Assembly (NCBI GenBank): GCA_022448925.1 | Contig: JAKVCP010000009.1 | Coordinates: forward strand, 1 to 64,000 | Length of the DNA stretch: 64,000 nucleotides | Origin: Paracoccaceae bacterium | GTDB taxonomy: Bacteria; Pseudomonadota; Alphaproteobacteria; Rhodobacterales; Rhodobacteraceae | Direction: 5' to 3' | Shown here: positions 56,999-64,000 of the stretch, one piece after another | Layout: the number at the start of each line of letters is the position of its first letter | How positions within the stretch are numbered: the stretch's first letter is position 1 | Program-made: the position numbers and the translations under genes | Notes under the pieces: generated by a model | What the model saw: only the letters and a program-made list of their open reading frames with translations | Told to the model about the DNA's origin: nothing | Databases searched by the model: none

Positions 56999-58465
56999 TT
57001 GCTTTGTCAGGTCGCCTCTATACTTCTGATAAGTCAAAGCGAGGCCAAAAGTGCTGAGCTCCGCGAAACGGGGAATTGCGTTTACAAACTAACCGGCACG
57101 ATTCAGTCTGGAGACACCGACAAGCTGTCAGGGCTTGGCTGCACTTATCTCACTCTGGTCTTGGATTCACCCGGTGGCAATGTTGGCGAGGCGCTGAAAA
57201 TCGCTCGGGGTTTGTATCGAACAACAACGGTGGTTGAAGCTGAGCAAGATTGTCTGTCGGCCTGTGCTCTTATTTTCATGGCAGGGCGGATGTGTTCTGG
57301 CGCGCCTTATCATTGCGGCGTGTCCCGGCAGATGCATCCGACCGCAAGGCTGGGCTTTCACGCACCATTCATTGACGCGTCAGCGCCGGATAAGATGGTC
57401 TCTTTGCACACCACCTTTTCTCAGACAGTTTCGATAATTTCGGCCATCCAGAGTACATTTTCCGAATTGACTGCAATTGTCCGAAGCACCGGGGGCAAAC
57501 AAGATCTTCTGCCCATGGACTTGTTTGCGAACATGCTTGCGACGCCCCCTCAGGAGTTTTATGTCATTGATACAAATGACAAGGCGTACTCATTCGGCAT
57601 TGGCATCGAAGAAACCATACCTGAAGGCAGAGTTCTTCAACTGCAAGACAGTCATCTCTTCATGATGTGCTACAACTTGATGTTCGAACACTACAGGGGC
57701 TGGACACAATCTGAATTCGGATTCTCCGACTATTTTCAGTTCGATCCGGGACGCCACGAGCGGCAGAAAACCTCGTTCGAGCCCGCCGGCGAGCTTCAGG
57801 ACGTCGTTTGGTACGATAAGGGAAGGATCATTGCAGATTTAAGACTGCAAATCGAATGGGGATCAATTCATCCCGGCTGGTGTCGAGTGTCCAAGTCCCA
57901 TAGCCCTGCATATTTTGATGTCAGCTTCTTCAAGACCCGGTCTACCAATGGCGAAGACTTTCTTGAGCCCAGGCCCATACCTTCCAAAAACGATATCCCC
58001 ACGATTTCGACAGTTTTGCACTATTCAATGGGTTTTCCATTGAACACAAAAATCGCGTCTTTGCAGTGGGACCAGCTTCGCGAGCCCGATGCGGACATTC
58101 GAAAGGCCGCAAACTATCGGCAGGTCGGATCACCGTCTTTGGCTGCAGTACGGGCCCAAGACTCCACGCGCTCAGAGCCCAAAACGAATTCAGTTGGCAT
58201 CCGTGAAGACCATTGCGCACCAATAGTTGCGTCCCGACCGGACGTAGTGCAAGTATTTGACTACATTCGGAACTTCCCAAGCACTGAAAAATGGGTTTGG
58301 CGAGTGTATGATGCGGGAAACGGCTGGTTTGCGATTTCGTCCAATTTCGTTTTGAAGGAAAAGGCTGACAGCGCTCTGGCACAACTAAAGTTGGAAAACC
58401 GAATTCCGGAAGACGCTTTTTGCTCGTCCGGGGCAACATTCCGCGCAAAGATGATGGGCCCATGA
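56999..58465 (+). CDS. Secreted ClpP-fold protein of COG3904 type, copy B, with SPOR-like end
   Basis: A 488-codon frame from TTG 56999, the first possible start after an in-frame TAA at 56990. The N-terminus (LLCQVASILLISQSEAKSA) is a hydrophobic signal-like stretch but lacks the usual positive charges, so the true 5' end may be damaged. Motifs match copy A: VLDSPGGNVGEALKIARGL, candidate nucleophile Ser87 in QDCLSACALIFMAG, candidate base His121 in RLGFHAPF. The last 60 residues resemble a SPOR-like domain (VWRVYDAGNGWFAIS...ADSALAQLKLENRIPEDAF). The region is clearly richer in A+T than its surroundings. It is divergent from map. Confidence 0.7.
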   Translation: MLCQVASILLISQSEAKSAELRETGNCVYKLTGTIQSGDTDKLSGLGCTYLTLVLDSPGGNVGEALKIARGLYRTTTVVEAEQDCLSACALIFMAGRMCSGAPYHCGVSRQMHPTARLGFHAPFIDASAPDKMVSLHTTFSQTVSIISAIQSTFSELTAIVRSTGGKQDLLPMDLFANMLATPPQEFYVIDTNDKAYSFGIGIEETIPEGRVLQLQDSHLFMMCYNLMFEHYRGWTQSEFGFSDYFQFDPGRHERQKTSFEPAGELQDVVWYDKGRIIADLRLQIEWGSIHPGWCRVSKSHSPAYFDVSFFKTRSTNGEDFLEPRPIPSKNDIPTISTVLHYSMGFPLNTKIASLQWDQLREPDADIRKAANYRQVGSPSLAAVRAQDSTRSEPKTNSVGIREDHCAPIVASRPDVVQVFDYIRNFPSTEKWVWRVYDAGNGWFAISSNFVLKEKADSALAQLKLENRIPEDAFCSSGATFRAKMMGP

Positions 58466-58498
58466 CCTCGCGCTAGGCCCGAAAGTCAGAGATTTTCG

Positions 58499-58518
58499 CC
58501 CGATATGGCGATATCGGG
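58499..58518. repeat. Perfect 8-bp palindromic hairpin between copy B and sfsA
   Basis: CCCGATAT (58499-58506), loop GGCG, ATATCGGG (58511-58518), with an outer GGCCC (58477-58481) that could pair with GGGCC (58516-58520). It lies between two converging genes. No T-run follows, so it may be a bidirectional transcript end or a protein site. Confidence 0.5.
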
Positions 58519-58627
58519 GCCTTGGACCCAGTGGCAACATCGCATGCGGCGGGTAGATCTCCGCCCCCGGTCTGATCCGACGGCGATGATCCCATGTGGA
58601 CTGCGGACGGCGATCTCGCAGGGGTTT

Positions 58628-59335
58628 TCAAGTCAGGTGACTGGCAAGTTCCCGTCCCAGCGTCACGGCCATGGGGGTGATCATGCAGTCGAAACACAAG
58701 GCTTCGACGCCCGCCTGCTGTGCAGTGGAAAACGCCTTTGCGTAGGTCGGGTCCAGATCCCGCGCCAGGTCAAATCGATCACAATCTGTCCGCTGCACCA
58801 GATACAGCATCACCGCACGATGTCCTTGGCGCACCATTTCGGTTAGCTCGTTCAGGTGCTTTGCGCCGCGCGCGGTAACACTGTCTGGGAATTCAGCCAG
58901 TCCCACCTGCCGGCTTAGCGTCACGGATTTGACTTCGACATAGGCATCTGCCCGTCCAGCGCCGGTCAGCAAAAAGTCGATGCGGCTTTGGGTGCCATAT
59001 TTGACCTCAGTCCGCAGACTGTCGTATCCCGCAAGCCCCGTCACCTGACCGGCCTGCAACGCCGCGCGCAGCATGCGGTTTGGAACGCCAGTGTCCACGC
59101 CGGTGAAATGGCCGGTCGCGTGCTCGACCAGCCGCCAACCATATTTCAGCTTTTTCTTCGGATCGTCGTTGGGCTCCAGCCAGATGCGCAGGCCAGGATC
59201 CGCCAGTCCCAGCATCGAACCGGGATTGGCACAATGCGCAGTCACCTCTCGACCATCGTCCAGTCGGCAATCGGCCAGAAAGCGTTTGTATCGCCGGATC
59301 AACGTGGCGGGGATCAGCGGGGTTTGAAACTGCAT
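58628..59335 (-). CDS. sfsA: Sugar fermentation stimulation protein homologue
   Basis: A 235-residue protein of the SfsA family. RYKRFLADCRLDDGREVTAHCANPGSMLGLADPG, SRIDFLLTGAGRADAYVEVKSVTL (nuclease-like E-x-K) and FPDSVTARGAKHLNELTEMVRQGHRAVMLYLVQRTDCDRF are the family signature. Its role is still unclear; the E. coli protein affects maltose genes and binds DNA, and the fold resembles restriction-type nucleases. The start at 59335 (MQFQTPLIPATLIRRYKRF) matches homologues. It is divergent from the MoaB/CinA gene by 45 bp. Confidence 0.95.
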   Translation of the reverse strand: MQFQTPLIPATLIRRYKRFLADCRLDDGREVTAHCANPGSMLGLADPGLRIWLEPNDDPKKKLKYGWRLVEHATGHFTGVDTGVPNRMLRAALQAGQVTGLAGYDSLRTEVKYGTQSRIDFLLTGAGRADAYVEVKSVTLSRQVGLAEFPDSVTARGAKHLNELTEMVRQGHRAVMLYLVQRTDCDRFDLARDLDPTYAKAFSTAQQAGVEALCFDCMITPMAVTLGRELASHLT

Positions 59336-59380
59336 GACCCGGGCCTATACCCAGATCAAAGGACAAACAAGGACCTGCCC

Positions 59381-60103
59381 ATGCCCAACCCCACTGCCGC
59401 CATGCTTGTGATCGGAGACGAGATTCTGTCAGGCCGTACGCGTGACGCAAACATGCATTTTCTGGCCAAGGAACTGACACAGGCGGGGATTGACCTGACC
59501 GAAGTGCGCATCGTCGCAGATGAGCCAGCCGCGATCGTTTCGGCCGTCAATGCGCTGCGCGAAACCTATGACACTGTTTTTACCTCGGGGGGCATCGGAC
59601 CGACCCATGACGACATCACCGCTGACAATATCGCTGCGGCGTTTGGCGTTCATATCGGCGTGCGTGACGATGCCCGTGCGCTGCTGCAGGCACATTATGC
59701 CCGGCAAGGCTCTGAGTTCAACGCCGCACGGCAACGCATGGCGCGCATTCCCGATGGCGCCATTCTGATTGATAATCCGGTGTCGATCGCGCCCGGGTTC
59801 ACACTTGGAAATGTGCATGTGATGGCCGGCGTTCCGTCAGTGTTTCAGGCCATGGTCGCCAGTGTTCTGCCAGGTTTGACCGGTGGTGCCCCTTTGCAAA
59901 GCCAAAGCCTGCGCATCCATCGGGGGGAAGGTGACATCGCCGGCCCACTTGCCGATCTGGCCGACCGCTTTCCCGATTTGTCGATCGGGTCCTATCCCTT
60001 TCAGAAGGACGGCGCCTTTGGGGCCAATATCGTCATTCGAGGGCAGGATGGAGCACAGGTTCAAGCTGCAATGGCAGACCTGCAGGCACTCTTTGCAGAC
60101 TGA
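59381..60103 (+). CDS. MoaB/CinA-type molybdopterin-binding domain protein
   Basis: A 240-residue protein with the MoCF/MogA fold: AAMLVIGDEILSGRTRDANMHFLAKELTQAG at the N-terminus, TSGGIGPTHDDITADNIAAAFG as the pterin-site loop, and MAGVPSVFQAM late. It equals the N-terminal half of CinA and lacks the C-terminal nicotinamide mononucleotide deamidase domain. Proteins of this short form are widespread, with no settled function. AAGGA lies 9-10 nt before ATG 59381. It may take part in nucleotide repair or molybdenum cofactor binding, but the sequence does not decide. Confidence 0.9.
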   Translation: MPNPTAAMLVIGDEILSGRTRDANMHFLAKELTQAGIDLTEVRIVADEPAAIVSAVNALRETYDTVFTSGGIGPTHDDITADNIAAAFGVHIGVRDDARALLQAHYARQGSEFNAARQRMARIPDGAILIDNPVSIAPGFTLGNVHVMAGVPSVFQAMVASVLPGLTGGAPLQSQSLRIHRGEGDIAGPLADLADRFPDLSIGSYPFQKDGAFGANIVIRGQDGAQVQAAMADLQALFAD

Positions 60104-60348
60104 CGCCGCACTTGCCCGATCGGCGCTGACCGGCAATGGGCAGCGGCACGGAACTCTGGATTGACACAGCTGTCGCGATCAATCTTTTTGGCCGCGGCCG
60201 CGTTGGCAGCGGCCTGGACTTCTGCCCGAACGGATCCGATAAGCGCAGCAGCCAGAGATCAGGATCAAGCAGCAATTCGCCCAGCCTCATGGACAGCCGG
60301 TTCACGACATCGCATAACGGATCCAACGCAACCTGCCGAACCTTGCAA

Positions 60349-61071
60349 ATGCCCGACGCCCAGCGACTTTTTCGCACCATCGATGCCACCTGGCCCGCTG
60401 CCCGTATGTTGGCGGCAGGGCCTTGGACCCTGCGCGAAGGTCATGGGGGCGGCAAGCGCGTCTCCGCTGCGACTGCAAGCGGCCAGGTCGCGCCCGAGGA
60501 TGTGCCAGCCGCAGAAGAGGCAATGCGACTGCTGGGGCAGAACCCGGTGTTCATGATCCGCCAGAAGGATCAAGCGCTTGACGCTGCACTGGCAGACCGC
60601 GGATACCGGCGCGTCGACCCCGTCAACCTGTATCGCTGCAAGGTCCACGATCTGACCAATCTTTCGCTGCCACCTGTCAGCGTTTTCCACATTTGGGAAC
60701 CCTTGGCGATCATGCGGGAAATCTGGGAGCAAGGTGGGGTTGGGCCGGCACGTCAGGCAATCATGGAGCGCGCGCGCGCGCCACGAACAGGCTTGTTTGG
60801 CCGGATAGATAACAAACCCGCAGCGGCCGCCTTTGTCGGGTTGCACGATGGTGTGGCAATGCTGCATGCGCTGGAAACCCTGCCTGAACATCAACGCAAA
60901 GGCTTGGGCAAATGGATGGTGCGGGCCGCGGCGCATTGGGCCAGCGACTGGGGCGCGACATGGTTGACAACGCTCTGTGTTCAGGACAACCGACCAGGTA
61001 ACAAGCTATACCAGTCACTGGGCATGGAGGTGGTGGCGCAGTACCATTATCGAATGCCCGCAACAGCCTGA
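60349..61071 (+). CDS. GNAT family N-acetyltransferase
   Basis: A 240-residue GNAT. The acetyl-CoA pyrophosphate loop is LPEHQRKGLGKWMVRAAAHWA (Q/R-x-x-G-x-G/A), preceded by strand AMLHALETL and followed by LCVQDNRPGNKLYQSLGMEVVAQYHYR. The N-terminal 100 residues are a diverged second GNAT-like half. The substrate is unknown. ATG 60349 is chosen because conserved-looking sequence starts there; in-frame starts back to 60136 give Ser/Arg-rich sequence without character. The 245 bp between the previous gene and this start hold nothing certain. Confidence 0.88.
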   Translation: MPDAQRLFRTIDATWPAARMLAAGPWTLREGHGGGKRVSAATASGQVAPEDVPAAEEAMRLLGQNPVFMIRQKDQALDAALADRGYRRVDPVNLYRCKVHDLTNLSLPPVSVFHIWEPLAIMREIWEQGGVGPARQAIMERARAPRTGLFGRIDNKPAAAAFVGLHDGVAMLHALETLPEHQRKGLGKWMVRAAAHWASDWGATWLTTLCVQDNRPGNKLYQSLGMEVVAQYHYRMPATA

Positions 61072-61081
61072 GGACCCCACC

Positions 61082-61654
61082 ATGAGCACCGATGACCTGC
61101 CAATCGCACTGGACCTGCCGATGGTCGATCCTCTGCCCGACGACACAGCCAAGTATTTTGCGGTTTGCGAAGAAAAGCTGGGAATGGTGCCAAACGTGCT
61201 GAAAGCACACGCCTTTGATATCGACAAGCTGAATGCCTTTACCGCGTTGTATAACACTTTGATGCTGGCAGACAGCGGACTGACCAAGCTAGAGCGTGAG
61301 ATGATCGCGGTGGTGGTAAGCAGCATCAACAAGTGCTTTTATTGCCTGACGGCGCACGGCGCTGCCGTCCGCGCCCTGTCGGGAGATCCGAAACTGGGCG
61401 AACTTATGGTGATGAACTGGCGCGCGGCCCAGCTGTCAGACCGTCATCACGCCATGCTGCTTTTCACCGAAAAGGTCACCAAGGCAAGCGCCGAGATAAC
61501 GGAAACAGATCGTGAGGCTTTGCGCACCGCCGGCTTCACCGATCGCGATATTTGGGATATCACCAATGTCGCCGCCTTTTTTAACATGAGCAATCGCGTC
61601 GCCAGCGCAACAGCGATGATGCCCAATGACAGCTATCACAGCCAAGCACGGTAA
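61082..61654 (+). CDS. Peroxidase-related AhpD-like (carboxymuconolactone decarboxylase) family protein
   Basis: A 190-residue alpha-helical protein of the AhpD-like class. The redox motif Cys85-x-x-Cys88-x3-His92 in NKCFYCLTAHGAAVRAL is intact, preceded by LTKLEREMIAVVVSSI. Family members of this length are annotated as uncharacterised peroxidase-related enzymes and reduce peroxides via the CxxC pair. It starts 10 nt after the GNAT stop and overlaps the OmpA-like gene by 29 bp, which suggests one operon of three genes. Confidence 0.93.
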   Translation: MSTDDLPIALDLPMVDPLPDDTAKYFAVCEEKLGMVPNVLKAHAFDIDKLNAFTALYNTLMLADSGLTKLEREMIAVVVSSINKCFYCLTAHGAAVRALSGDPKLGELMVMNWRAAQLSDRHHAMLLFTEKVTKASAEITETDREALRTAGFTDRDIWDITNVAAFFNMSNRVASATAMMPNDSYHSQAR

Positions 61655-62567
61655 CGTTTTCGCCCTTGTCCTTGCGCTTTGGGCACCCGCCACGGCAGCA
61701 CTTGACGTGCAGCTGCCAGATGGCCTGACCCTGACGTTTGAGGACCAGCGCGACCCCGATACCTATTTTATCCCGGTGGGCAGTTGGGATGGCGAAAAGG
61801 TCCCCGCAGTGGCCGTCGATGGCTTGATTCAACGTCAGGCCTGGCGCATGCCGACACAGACGATCACACCCCTGCAAGTGATGTCACCGCTGCGCGATCA
61901 ACTGGCCAAGGCTGGTTTTTCAACGCTGCTGGATTGCGTTGACGTCACCTGCGGTGGATTCGATTTCAACTTTGGCACAGAAACCATTCTGCCGCCCGAT
62001 ATGTATGTAAACCTGTCTGATTATCGGTTTTTCTCGGCTGTTCAGGAAAACAGCGGACAATTTGTTTCGATCCTTGTCAGCCAATCGGCCAACAGCATTT
62101 TCCTGCAAATCATTCAAGCCGGACCCAGCGGAGCGGATCCGGCACACATCAGCGGGTCTCGGGCACCTGAACCACAGGCCGATACGCCTCAATCACTGGT
62201 GCAGCGGCTTGAGGACAATGGTCACGTGGTGCTGGATGATCTGATATTTGAAAGCGGATCATCTGAATTGGGAGGCGGGACATTTCAATCACTTGCGGAC
62301 CTGTCCGACTACCTACGCGCCAATCCGAACCGCCAGATCGTGCTGGTCGGACATACAGACGCGACGGGGACGTTGGTGGGCAACATCGCCTTGTCAAAAC
62401 AGCGCGCCTCAAGCGTGGCACAACGCTTGGTCGCAGACTACGATGTTTCACAAGACCAGATTTCAGCGCAGGGGGTCGGCTATCTGGCGCCAGTCGCTTC
62501 GAACCTAACCTCTGAGGGGCGCCTGAGAAACCGGCGGGTTGATGCGGTTCTGATCTCGACTGACTGA
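61626..62567 (+). CDS. OmpA family outer-membrane/periplasmic protein
   Basis: A 313-residue exported protein with a signal peptide (FALVLALWAPATAA). The first 200 residues are unlike other families I know. The C-terminal OmpA domain (about 205-312) has LIFESGSSEL, VLVGHTDATGTLVGNIALSKQRA and the peptidoglycan-binding RLRNRRVDAVL with the DAP-contacting Asp and Arg. It should link to the cell wall. Its ATG lies 29 bp inside the AhpD-like gene. A hairpin follows its stop codon. Confidence 0.9.
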   Translation: MTAITAKHGNVFALVLALWAPATAALDVQLPDGLTLTFEDQRDPDTYFIPVGSWDGEKVPAVAVDGLIQRQAWRMPTQTITPLQVMSPLRDQLAKAGFSTLLDCVDVTCGGFDFNFGTETILPPDMYVNLSDYRFFSAVQENSGQFVSILVSQSANSIFLQIIQAGPSGADPAHISGSRAPEPQADTPQSLVQRLEDNGHVVLDDLIFESGSSELGGGTFQSLADLSDYLRANPNRQIVLVGHTDATGTLVGNIALSKQRASSVAQRLVADYDVSQDQISAQGVGYLAPVASNLTSEGRLRNRRVDAVLISTD

Positions 62568-62574
62568 AAAAGAC

Positions 62575-62600
62575 CGGGACCCGAAGGCCCCGGCTTGTTC
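62575..62600 (+). terminator. Terminator-like hairpin after the OmpA gene
   Basis: CCGGGACC (62575-62582), loop CGAA, GGCCCCGG (62587-62594), followed by CTTGTT. One mismatch is in the stem. It begins 8 nt after the stop codon and separates the operon from the convergent LysR gene. Confidence 0.6.
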
Positions 62601-62630
62601 AGGTGTCCGGCACATGCACGGAGGGAAACT

Positions 62631-63536
62631 CTACCAGTCGGCTGGTCCTTTTTCGGCAAAGGCATGCGCAAGAAAGTCGATAAATGCGCGAACCTTGGGC
62701 TGGGTGAAACGCCCGGGTGGATACACGGCATAGATGCCCTGTGTCTCTGTTGGCAGGTCCGGGATCGCATCCATGACCAATCCCTGCGACAGCGCGTCGG
62801 CGTACAGATATGATGGCAGATAAGCAATACCAAGCCCGGCAATGCAGGCGTTCAACAGCGATTGGCCGTCATTCACACTCAGCCATCCGGCGGTGCGCAC
62901 CTGCCGCTTTTCGCCCGATGGCGCGGTCACTTTCCACACATTGCCACTGGCCTGGTTGGAATAATGCAGCAACTTATGTTCGTTGAGATCGTCAATCCGC
63001 CGAGGTCGGCCGAACTTCTCGAAGTAGTCCGGAGCCGCGATCATCCGCTTGGTCGTGTCCGTCAGCTTTCTGGCACGCAAAGTGCTGTCTTCGAGTTCAC
63101 CGATCCGTACAGCCATGTCGAACCCTTCCGAGATCAGTTCAACGTAGCGGTTGTTCAGCACCATGTTCACGGTGATATCGGGAAATTCCGCCAGGAACTC
63201 TCCCAGCATCGGGCTGAGGTGATTGACGCCAAAATCGGTTGCAACACTGATACGCAACAGACCAGACGGTGCAGACTGCATTGACGTCACAAGGGCGTCC
63301 GCTTCACCAGCGTCGTTGAGAACACGTCGGGCGCGGTCATAATATGCAAGGCCGATTTCCGTCGGACTGACCCGCCGCGTCGTTCGGTTCAACAACCGAG
63401 CCCCCAATCGCGCCTCAAGCGACGAGACATGCTTGGAAACAGCAGATTTCGAGATTCCCATTTTCTTTGCGGCATCGGTGAATCCGCCTTGATCCACCAC
63501 TGTCGCGAAAGCCTCCATCTCGGTCAGACGGTCCAT
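62631..63536 (-). CDS. LysR-family transcriptional regulator
   Basis: A 301-residue LysR-type regulator. The winged helix-turn-helix (residues 1-60, MEAFATVVDQGGFTDAAKKMGISKSAVSKHVSSLEARLGARLLNRTTRRVSPT) is followed by the effector-binding domain (SAPSGLLRISVATDFGVNHLSPMLGEFL...). ATG 63536 is chosen as it gives MDRLTEMEAF, the standard start; an upstream start would add 19 unlike residues. The target is not clear. The divergent gene is the DUF4399 protein 226 bp away, so that gene could be a target. The gap contains an ATTGGACGCATAAT-like T-N11-A box, which is weak evidence. Confidence 0.94.
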   Translation of the reverse strand: MDRLTEMEAFATVVDQGGFTDAAKKMGISKSAVSKHVSSLEARLGARLLNRTTRRVSPTEIGLAYYDRARRVLNDAGEADALVTSMQSAPSGLLRISVATDFGVNHLSPMLGEFLAEFPDITVNMVLNNRYVELISEGFDMAVRIGELEDSTLRARKLTDTTKRMIAAPDYFEKFGRPRRIDDLNEHKLLHYSNQASGNVWKVTAPSGEKRQVRTAGWLSVNDGQSLLNACIAGLGIAYLPSYLYADALSQGLVMDAIPDLPTETQGIYAVYPPGRFTQPKVRAFIDFLAHAFAEKGPADW

Positions 63537-63762
63537 ACTCGCGTTCCTTAGTCTTGGTTCGTGATCATGGTATGAAGACGAAATCTGGCACAAACGCGGC
63601 GCATGCCGGACAATACCGGGGTATTTGCAACCAGTGTCATAGGCCAGGAAACGATTGGACGCATAATCCCGCCTATTCCGCGTTGAACGACGGAAAACCG
63701 TGCTATTGTTTACATCTTAAGGTGGCATGAGCCGCAGCAACCGAAATTTGGGAGGAGATATT

Positions 63763-64000
63763 ATGATGTTCAAAAGATTGATGGGCGCCCTGGCATTGGC
63801 CACTGCCCCTGTTTTTGCCCAGGCAGGCGACACCGCGGCCCCCAAAGATGCATTTGTCTACTTCATCAACCTCGAGGACGGTCAAACGGTCAGCAGCCCC
63901 ATTCGCATTCTCTTCGGCCTGCAAGGCATGGGTGTTGCGCCTGCGGGCACTGAAAAGGAAAACACCGGGCACCATCACCTGTTGATAGATCGCCCTCCAA
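63763..64000 (+). CDS. DUF4399 domain protein, N-terminal part
   Basis: The first 79 codons are in the window. A signal peptide (MMFKRLMGALALATAPVFAQA) is followed by FVYFINLEDGQTVSSPIRILFGLQGMGVAPAGTEKENTGHHHLLIDRPP, the near-complete DUF4399 signature with its GHHHLLID histidines, which look like a metal site. GGGAGGAG lies 8 nt before ATG 63763; ATG 63766 is the alternative. The family is periplasmic with no known role. It is divergent from the LysR gene. Confidence 0.9.
   Translation, partial: MMFKRLMGALALATAPVFAQAGDTAAPKDAFVYFINLEDGQTVSSPIRILFGLQGMGVAPAGTEKENTGHHHLLIDRPP

Noticed and set aside
56818-57057. 79-codon plus-strand frame between map and COG3904 copy B.
   Set aside because: It overlaps the start of copy B in another frame and has no ribosome site or family match; it is more likely leader sequence.
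60161-60556. Plus-strand frame from a TTG with a signal-peptide-like start (SRSIFLAAAALAAAW), before and into the GNAT gene.
   Set aside because: It runs 200 bp into the GNAT gene in another frame, has a rare start and no ribosome site, and turns into Pro/Arg-rich sequence typical of a shadow frame.

Overview
The window reads as a chromosomal stretch of a marine-type alphaproteobacterium, most likely a Rhodobacteraceae (Roseobacter-group) genome. The reasons are a G+C-rich coding style, Roseobacter-like versions of nearly every housekeeping protein, tightly packed operons with ATGA start/stop overlaps, and a 3'-flank repeat (core TTCAAATACTCGAA) of a kind I associate with this family. I see no rRNA, tRNA, CRISPR array, insertion sequence or prophage. 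The 5' edge cuts a kbl gene and the 3' edge cuts a DUF4399 gene. Family assignments come from reading the translations, not from database searches.

Layout. 1-2200: start of kbl (threonine/glycine metabolism), a XRE-cupin regulator and a divergent thiolase. 2.3-9.8 kb: a periplasmic pair, penicillin-binding protein 1C and a giant alpha-2-macroglobulin with an intact thioester motif. 9.9-15 kb: a hybrid histidine kinase, YaaA and RecQ. 15-22.4 kb: an FAD oxidoreductase, YggT, a hot-dog thioesterase, then an MFS transporter / MepA / phytase-like operon, a YhhQ queuosine-precursor transporter and the ribosome-rescue factor ArfB. ArfB is preceded by an unusual structured leader. 22.6-35.7 kb: a complete glycogen cluster transcribed leftwards in the order glgC-glgA-glgX-malQ-pgm-glgP-glgB. 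35.7-40 kb: an NAD-salvage block on the same strand, pncA, a degenerate membrane hybrid kinase and pncB. 40-43.2 kb: a phosphotransferase, a YegD-type Hsp70 and TrhO. 43.6-48.5 kb: an ECF sigma factor translationally coupled to a membrane-anchored VWA protein, converging on an OmpA-like / caspase operon. 48.9-51.7 kb: RidA, GDPD, FemAB-like and pterin dehydratase. 52-54.4 kb: peroxiredoxin, ferredoxin-reductase-like protein and RsmD. 54.4-59.3 kb: two secreted ClpP-fold (COG3904-type) paralogues on either side of map, then sfsA. 59.4-64 kb: a MoaB/CinA-type protein, GNAT, AhpD-like, OmpA-like, LysR and DUF4399.

Most interesting points. (1) The region before arfB carries 17 nt perfectly complementary to the expected 3' tail of 16S rRNA, a possible 18-codon leader ORF, a multi-helix fold and a strong hairpin only 22 nt before the arfB start. 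This looks like a regulated leader tied to the state of translation. (2) The kinase between pncA and pncB has Gln in place of the phospho-accepting His and lacks the receiver acidic pair, yet keeps its ATP-binding boxes, so it looks like a pseudokinase placed in NAD salvage. (3) Two diverged secreted Ser/His ClpP-fold proteins flank map in DNA of visibly lower G+C. (4) The ECF factor is coupled to a VWA protein whose N-terminus is built like a transmembrane anti-sigma factor, and it converges on a secreted caspase operon.
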